Below are positions 6,046 to 9,849 of a DNA stretch of 9,849 nt, in pieces (position 1 is the stretch's first letter; each line of letters begins with the position of its first letter). Origin of the DNA: JADFOB01 sp964651325 (GTDB lineage Bacteria > Planctomycetota > Phycisphaerae > UBA1845); the NCBI GenBank assembly GCA_964651325.1, contig CAZYXP010000146.1:1-9849 (forward strand). The letters are read 5' to 3'. Position numbers and translations under genes: made by a program. Under the pieces are notes generated by a model. It did not search any database, was not told the DNA's origin, and worked only from the letters and a program-made list of their open reading frames with translations.

Positions 6046-7389
6046 ATGATCGGGCAAAAACCGTCGCGCGAAATGCTGGCTGCAGCTTGCCTCTTCATGG
6101 TTCTCGCCGCCCCCGCGAGTGCCGTAGAGCTACCCGTTGCCGGCGGCGTCACCATGGCAACCGTGCCGAAGCGGACCGTCGTATTCGTGGATCACCTGGG
6201 CCCCTACTGGGGAATCGCAGGCAAACTGCAAGCGGTGCGTAACTACATGCAGGCCCACCACCTGTCTGGACCGCTCCTCATTCGCTACGCCGCCGACCCC
6301 ACGCGAGCGGGCGGCTCTGTAATCGGGATGAAGATCGGTTTTGCCCTCGACGGAGAACACACGCCGGTTGCGCCATTTAAGAAGGAAACCTGGGCGCCTG
6401 AGTCAATGGCGACCACGCGCGTGCCGGCGGGATCGGCCAGCCTGGTGGCGGCGTGCCGCAGAATTCGTGCGTGGTCCTCGTCTCGCGACTTCGTGCCCAC
6501 CGGATCCGTCATCGAGCTATTCGAGGGATCGGCCGACGGAGGAGCCAACGACGGCCGGACGATGATCCAGATGCCGATGCTTCCGGTGGAATCAATCAAG
6601 CCTGAATCTGACGACGACGCATCTGAGCGACCAGCCGCGCAGGAACGGGCGCCGGGTCCGTCTCGCACCCAATCGCAGGCCTCGCCACCAAAACCGCCCG
6701 TTTCAGCCAAAGAAATCGAGATTGACGGCGGCCTAGAGCGATTAGCCCTGGACCCGCCAGCCGTGGAAGAGGTTCCCGCAACCCCAATCAAGACGTCGCC
6801 GCCTAGTAGCCGACCCACCACCTCGGCCCCGACGACGGATAGCCCGGCCACGCCAAGACCCAATATGCGTCCTGCACCGCCCCAGCGCACGCCCACGAAG
6901 GCTTTTGGCAATCCCGTTGCGAAAGCCCTGGTGCCAAGGCCTCCGGAAGTGAAAGCGCCGCCGGAAACTGAAACCGGATCGTTGGCCAAGCGTTTGATCC
7001 CCCCCGCCGGCAGCCTGGACAGCGAGTCGCGGGCCTGGCTAGGGGAGGTGGTGCTACGGGTTCGAGCCATTTCGAGAGGCACGAAGCGCCTTTACGGAGA
7101 TGAAGGACATTCTATTATCGGACTAGCGGATTCGGTAGCAAGCAGATACGCTCGGTTGTATGGCCAATCCCATTTGGAATCGAAGTCCGGCGCCAAACCG
7201 TCCGGTCCGGCGAATGCCGCTCTCTCCAAGCGGCGAACGGCGATCACGCGCGACCTCGATCGGTTCATGGCGATTCTCGGTTCAAAAAGCCTCTCAGTTG
7301 CCGAGACGAAGATCAGGTTCAGGCGTATCATCCGCCGGGCCGCGGATGCTACGGATGCCATGCTGGTAGGAAACGAGTTTGCCGACTAG
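6046..7389 (+). CDS. Exported protein with GyrI-like effector-binding domain and Pro-rich linker
   Basis: The 447-residue product starts with a signal peptide: basic n-region (KPSR), hydrophobic MLAAACLFMVLAAP, and an A-S-A cleavage site near residue 26. Residues ~36-180 resemble the GyrI-like/AraC effector-binding fold: VVFVDHLGPYWGIAGKL has the family's GPY motif, LLIRYAADP corresponds to its 'YYDDP' strand, and TTRVPAGSASLV to the strand after the duplicated half. This fold usually binds small hydrophobic ligands or gyrase in the cytoplasm. Residues ~182-310 are a Pro/Ser/Thr/Ala-rich, probably disordered linker, and ~312-447 form a basic helical domain I do not recognise. Export to the periplasm or cell surface is inferred. 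The ATG at 6046 has only a loosely spaced AGGG upstream. It appears to stand alone; accA begins 330 bp after it. Confidence 0.8.
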   Translation: MIGQKPSREMLAAACLFMVLAAPASAVELPVAGGVTMATVPKRTVVFVDHLGPYWGIAGKLQAVRNYMQAHHLSGPLLIRYAADPTRAGGSVIGMKIGFALDGEHTPVAPFKKETWAPESMATTRVPAGSASLVAACRRIRAWSSSRDFVPTGSVIELFEGSADGGANDGRTMIQMPMLPVESIKPESDDDASERPAAQERAPGPSRTQSQASPPKPPVSAKEIEIDGGLERLALDPPAVEEVPATPIKTSPPSSRPTTSAPTTDSPATPRPNMRPAPPQRTPTKAFGNPVAKALVPRPPEVKAPPETETGSLAKRLIPPAGSLDSESRAWLGEVVLRVRAISRGTKRLYGDEGHSIIGLADSVASRYARLYGQSHLESKSGAKPSGPANAALSKRRTAITRDLDRFMAILGSKSLSVAETKIRFRRIIRRAADATDAMLVGNEFAD

Positions 7390-7415
7390 CCCCAAGCGGG
7401 GAGATCCAAGGTTTT
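7390..7415 (+). terminator. Weak terminator-like hairpin after the GyrI-domain gene
   Basis: CCCC at 7390-7393 and GGGG at 7398-7401 form a short stem one base after the stop codon, and a TTTTT run follows at 7412-7416. The stem is only 4 bp and the T-run is about 10 nt away, so this is a poor fit to an intrinsic terminator. Confidence 0.25.
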
Positions 7416-7559
7416 TCGGGGTAGAGGGGGTACCGAGCTGTCGCGGGAGTAGGTTTGTACACAAGGAGGCTGGGCAGGCCCCCATGGGTCTGGTTCTTGC
7501 AAGGCAGCCGTATCCTATGTTTACCAATGTGGTTATAGCTGGTTAGATGGGCGTCGGGC

Positions 7560-7590
7560 GGGCGATGAATGGATCGAATCCAAATCGCCC
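7560..7590. promoter_or_regulatory. Two-tier inverted repeat just upstream of the accA promoter
   Basis: GGGCGAT at 7560-7566 is an exact inverted match to ATCGCCC at 7584-7590, and inside it TGGAT 7570-7574 matches ATCCA 7578-7582 around a 3-nt centre. In total 12 complementary pairs lie in 31 bp. The site ends 12 bp before the candidate -35 at 7603, a typical position for an operator. It could also fold as an RNA hairpin ending read-through from the upstream gene. No regulator is identified; I do not see the FapR-type sequence known for lipid genes in Firmicutes. Confidence 0.45.
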
Positions 7591-7602
7591 ATGTGAATTT
7601 GC

Positions 7603-7630
7603 TTGCTCGTCGCGACCGATGAGGTACTCT
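7603..7630 (+). promoter_or_regulatory. Candidate accA promoter
   Basis: TTGCTC at 7603-7608 and TACTCT at 7625-7630 are 16 bp apart. Each box keeps the strongest consensus bases (TTG; TA...T). Transcription would start near 7637, giving a leader of about 80 nt before the ATG at 7720 and excluding the upstream in-frame start at 7603. Confidence 0.4.
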
Positions 7631-7700
7631 ATTGTCGGCTGGTGCGCGATACCCTGGCGCGGGCGTGCCCGGTAAACAGAGCCTACCCCGACGGCATGAC

Positions 7701-7707
7701 GAAGGAG
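7701..7707 (+). promoter_or_regulatory. accA ribosome-binding site
   Basis: GAAGGAG is a near-perfect Shine-Dalgarno sequence. It lies 12 nt before the ATG at 7720, slightly longer than optimal, and after the alternative in-frame ATG at 7696, so it decides for 7720. Confidence 0.6.
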
Positions 7708-7719
7708 AGTTTTTGGGCC

Positions 7720-8838
7720 ATGAGCATCGATAGCAGCACTGAATCCGGCAAGATCAGCGCGGAAAGCACGAGCGACTTTCTCGAGTTCGAAAAGCCGCTT
7801 CTTCGTATCCGCCACGACATTGAGGAGATGGAGCGCGAGCACGCGGAAGGATTGCGCGACCTTGCCAAGGACATCAAACAGCAGCGATCTCGATTTCAAG
7901 CCACCATGCGTCGGCTCTATTCCAGCCTGACGCCGTGGGAAACCGTTCTTGTGGCCAGGCATCCCAAGAGACCGCAATCGACCGACTACCTCAAGATGAT
8001 CTTTCGCGACTTCTGCGAACTTCATGGGGACAGAAACTTCGCCGACGATCGAGCGATCATGACGGGCTTCAGTCGAATCGGAGCCCATCGCGTCATGTTC
8101 ATCGGCCACCACAAGGGCAAGGACATCAAAGAGCGCGTGAATTGCAACTTCGGATGCGCTCATCCAGAGGGCTACCGAAAATCGCTACAGAAAATGAAGC
8201 TCGCGGAGAAGTACGGCCTGCCCGTGGTTTGCTTGATTGACACGCAGGGTGCCTACCCTGGCGTCGGTTCCGAAGAGCGTGGCATCTCTCAGGCCATCGC
8301 CGTCAACCTGATGGAGATGTCCCGCCTGAAAGTGCCCATCGTCTGCGCGGTCATCGGCGAGGGGGGTAGTGGCGGGGCGCTCGGGCTCGGCGTTGGAGAC
8401 AAGGTGGCCTTGTTCCAGAACTCGTTTTATTCGGTGATTTCGCCGGAAGGGTGCGCCGCAATTCTCTGGAAAACAGCGGATCATCGGAAACATGCGGCCG
8501 AGGCGTTGAAGCTAACGGCCAAAGAGCTGCTCAAGCTCAATATCGTGGATCACATTATTCCCGAGCCCATCGGTGGCGCGCATCGGGATCCGGCCGGGGC
8601 GGCCGCCAACCTTGAAAAGTTCCTCTGTACCGCGCTCGATTCCCTCAAACGATTGACCATCAGTTCGCTCGTGCGGAAACGCCAGGAGCGAATCCGCGAG
8701 CTGGGCAGCTTTTACGATTCTCCGGTCGAGAACCAAGCACGCGAAGGTGTCGAATTAAAGCGTGCGCGAAAGACGATTCCGCGCAGCGTGCGGCTTGATT
8801 CCAGATTGCTCAAGACCGATGAGGTGACCGTTAGCTAG
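7720..8838 (+). CDS. accA: Acetyl-CoA carboxylase carboxyltransferase subunit alpha
   Basis: AccA pairs with AccD to move the carboxyl group from carboxybiotin on AccB to acetyl-CoA, making malonyl-CoA, the committed step of fatty-acid synthesis in the cytoplasm. The 372-residue protein begins with the family's FLEFEKPLLRIRHDIEEME helix region. It carries HGDR at 102-105, FGCAHPEGYRK at 144-154, DTQGAYPGVGSEERG at 174-188, the oxyanion-hole region GEGGSGGALGLGVGD at about 213-227 and SPEGCAAILW at 241-250. All are hallmark AccA segments (crotonase fold). It is ~50 residues longer than E. coli AccA (319); the extra is a short polar N-terminus and a basic C-terminal tail after LRKRQERIREL-like sequence. 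accD is not in the window, as is common. The next gene follows on the same strand after 97 bp. Confidence 0.97.
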   Translation: MSIDSSTESGKISAESTSDFLEFEKPLLRIRHDIEEMEREHAEGLRDLAKDIKQQRSRFQATMRRLYSSLTPWETVLVARHPKRPQSTDYLKMIFRDFCELHGDRNFADDRAIMTGFSRIGAHRVMFIGHHKGKDIKERVNCNFGCAHPEGYRKSLQKMKLAEKYGLPVVCLIDTQGAYPGVGSEERGISQAIAVNLMEMSRLKVPIVCAVIGEGGSGGALGLGVGDKVALFQNSFYSVISPEGCAAILWKTADHRKHAAEALKLTAKELLKLNIVDHIIPEPIGGAHRDPAGAAANLEKFLCTALDSLKRLTISSLVRKRQERIRELGSFYDSPVENQAREGVELKRARKTIPRSVRLDSRLLKTDEVTVS

Positions 8839-8923
8839 CCGGCTTGTGCCCTGCGCAAGAGCCTGGGCTGGTGGCGAGTCGCAGTCTGCGCGGCCACACG
8901 GTCCGCACCCGCACGAATGACGC

Positions 8924-8929
8924 TACACT
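8924..8929 (+). promoter_or_regulatory. Candidate -10 box for a leaderless amidase transcript
   Basis: TACACT (TAnnnT) ends 6 nt before the ATG at 8936, and no Shine-Dalgarno sequence precedes that ATG. This is the arrangement seen in leaderless genes, where transcription begins at the start codon. No -35 box is evident. It would let the amidase be expressed apart from accA. Confidence 0.35.
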
Positions 8930-8935
8930 AGCCCT

Positions 8936-9622
8936 ATGACGACCCCAAAGGACCCGATTGGTCGGTGGCTGGAAATTGGTACGTCGCGCAAGGGCCGACC
9001 GATCACGGCGTTCATCACGCGCCGCCGATCGCAACGAACCCTGCTGATCCTCGGCGGCATGCATGGCGATGAGCCCAAGAGCGTCAGCCTGGCCCTGCAG
9101 TTCATCGATCACCTCGCTTCATTGCCGAAAAACGAAGATACGGTTCGTTGGATCGTCGTTCCCACAGTCAATCCCGACGGCTACGAGCGACGAAACCGGC
9201 GTAACGCCAACAGGGTCGATATCAACCGCAACTTTCCAACCGCCAACTGGCAGCGGGGCCGGCGTCACAGCCGGATGTTCGGGGGCGACAAGCCCGCCAG
9301 TGAGCCGGAGACCCGAGCGATCGTCGCGCTCGTGCGGCGGTACACGCCCGGCGCGATCGTCACGATTCATTCGATCAGCCAAGACAGGTATTGCAACAAC
9401 TACGACGGCCCGGCTCGGCCTTACGCGACCCGCATGGCCAGGCGCAATGGATACCCCGTCACATCAACGATTGGCTACCCGACACCGGGCAGCTTCGGCA
9501 CGTGGGCCGGCATCGAGCAGGGAATTCCCACAATCACGCTGGAGCTACCCTCGCACCATTCCGCAAAGCAATGTTGGATTGACAACCAAGCAGCGATTCT
9601 GTCACTAGCGCTAGATGTGTAG
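8936..9622 (+). CDS. M14 family zinc peptidase, MpaA-like murein peptide amidase
   Basis: This resembles E. coli MpaA, the cytoplasmic amidase that cuts the gamma-D-glutamyl-diaminopimelate bond of murein tripeptide during cell-wall recycling. In 228 residues it has the zinc ligands HGDE (H43, E46) and H145 in IHSI, the substrate-binding NANRVDINRNFP at 90-101, and the catalytic glutamate E203 in TLELPS. The segments GDKPASEPET at 117-126 and GYPTPGSFGTW at 180-190 match MpaA closely, and the length is nearly the same (MpaA about 240). It has no signal peptide, consistent with a cytoplasmic enzyme. The start has no ribosome site (see the -10 box at 8924). The last codon and TAG stop lie inside a hairpin repeat. 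Other M14 carboxypeptidase activity is possible, but the MpaA-specific segments favour the amidase. Confidence 0.88.
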   Translation: MTTPKDPIGRWLEIGTSRKGRPITAFITRRRSQRTLLILGGMHGDEPKSVSLALQFIDHLASLPKNEDTVRWIVVPTVNPDGYERRNRRNANRVDINRNFPTANWQRGRRHSRMFGGDKPASEPETRAIVALVRRYTPGAIVTIHSISQDRYCNNYDGPARPYATRMARRNGYPVTSTIGYPTPGSFGTWAGIEQGIPTITLELPSHHSAKQCWIDNQAAILSLALDV

Positions 9623-9643
9623 CACGGCCGCCCTCGGCTGTGC
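9619..9643 (+). repeat. GTAGC hairpin repeat containing the amidase stop codon
   Basis: GCACGGCCG 9622-9630 pairs with CGGCTGTGC 9635-9643 around a CCCT loop: nine pairs, one of them G-T. The TAG at 9620-9622 is the amidase stop codon, so the repeat head GTAGC provides it. It has the same loop and design as the 4910 copy. Confidence 0.75.
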
Positions 9644-9693
9644 GTCTGTCGCTAATCGGCGTGAGCCCGTCCACAATAAGCTGCAAGCGGATA

Positions 9694-9709
9694 GGGCAGG
9701 GGGTTGCCC
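9694..9709 (+). repeat. Short GC hairpin
   Basis: GGGCA at 9694-9698 pairs exactly with TGCCC at 9705-9709 around a G-rich loop. It lies between the amidase-end repeat and the hairpin at 9738 and shares their G-run/C-run design. Confidence 0.35.
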
Positions 9710-9737
9710 CGTTCCATACCTCAATGTCTGGATCAGG

Positions 9738-9759
9738 GTAGGCGGGGCGTTCCCCCGCC
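9738..9759 (+). repeat. GTAGG-headed hairpin
   Basis: GTA leads directly into a perfect 7-bp stem, GGCGGGG 9741-9747 with CCCCGCC 9753-9759, around a CGTTC loop. The GTAG head and sense orientation behind the amidase recall the GTAGC hairpins, with a different stem and loop, so it may be a second subtype. Confidence 0.5.
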
Positions 9760-9849
9760 ATCGAGGCTTGCTTGGCCCATTGCAGGCGAAGGGCGTGGCC
9801 ATTTGTTGTGGCATCGTCGGTCGCGCACATGGATAGGGCGGGGTTTTTC

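Larger units (their letters stand above)
9623..9849. other. Non-coding right edge with G/C-rich hairpins
   Basis: No coding sequence is supported in these 227 bases. Besides the repeat at 9619 there are two more hairpins, at 9694-9709 and 9738-9759, and the window ends in a GGGCGGGG stretch followed by TTTTT at 9844-9848. That T-run suggests a terminator or another repeat cut by the edge. Confidence 0.5.

Noticed and set aside
7484..7546. 20-codon frame (MGLVLARQPYPMFTNVVIAG) with an AAGGAGG sequence upstream at 7463-7469
   Set aside because: The spacing of 14 nt is too long, the peptide resembles nothing known, and length gives no coding support.

Overview
The window is about 60% GC by eye, gene-dense and free of transposases, phage genes, CRISPR arrays and tRNA or rRNA genes. 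It carries eight protein-coding genes, seven of them recognisable bacterial families. The mix points to Planctomycetota or a related Gram-negative lineage, as inference only: a DUF3473 (XrtA/PEP-CTERM-type) polysaccharide deacetylase, a BshB1-like PIG-L deacetylase, a secreted protein with a GyrI-like domain, and many short hairpin repeats behind genes. No marker gene is present to settle taxonomy. A 100-base run of N at 4954-5053 shows this is a scaffolded draft assembly.

Layout, left to right. A 15-bp tandem repeat fills the left edge (1-50). A LOG/TIGR00730 nucleotide-binding protein lies on the minus strand (77-1123). A 463-base spacer follows, with a perfect minus-strand TATAAT box, a 12-bp-spaced direct repeat and a nested fold just before the next gene. 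Next are the polysaccharide deacetylase (1587-2555, +) and a GNAT acetyltransferase (2519-3031, -), whose 3' ends overlap by 37 bp. A PIG-L/BshB1-like deacetylase (3274-4071, +) has a good sigma-70-type promoter, and an unrecognised 209-residue protein (4272-4901, +) follows. A repeat array broken by the assembly gap comes next (4910-5164), then a MazG-like nucleotide pyrophosphohydrolase (5203-5553, -). After a non-coding stretch with a 31-nt pyrimidine run come the exported GyrI-domain protein (6046-7389, +), accA (7720-8838, +) and an MpaA-like M14 amidase (8936-9622, +). The right edge holds more hairpins.

The genes do not form one pathway. Several touch the envelope: a polysaccharide deacetylase, a murein-peptide amidase, an exported protein, and accA for fatty-acid supply. 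Others are housekeeping or stress-related: nucleotide sanitation, a possible low-molecular-weight-thiol deacetylase, and a nucleotide hydrolase.

The most unusual signal is a family of short hairpins starting GTAGC. They sit behind four different genes (3274-4071, 4272-4901, 5203-5553, 8936-9622), always oriented so that GTAGC reads in the same direction as the gene in front. Their stems show compensatory base-pair changes between copies. One copy overlaps the stop codon of the M14 gene, and a tandem minus-strand array of them is where the assembly broke.
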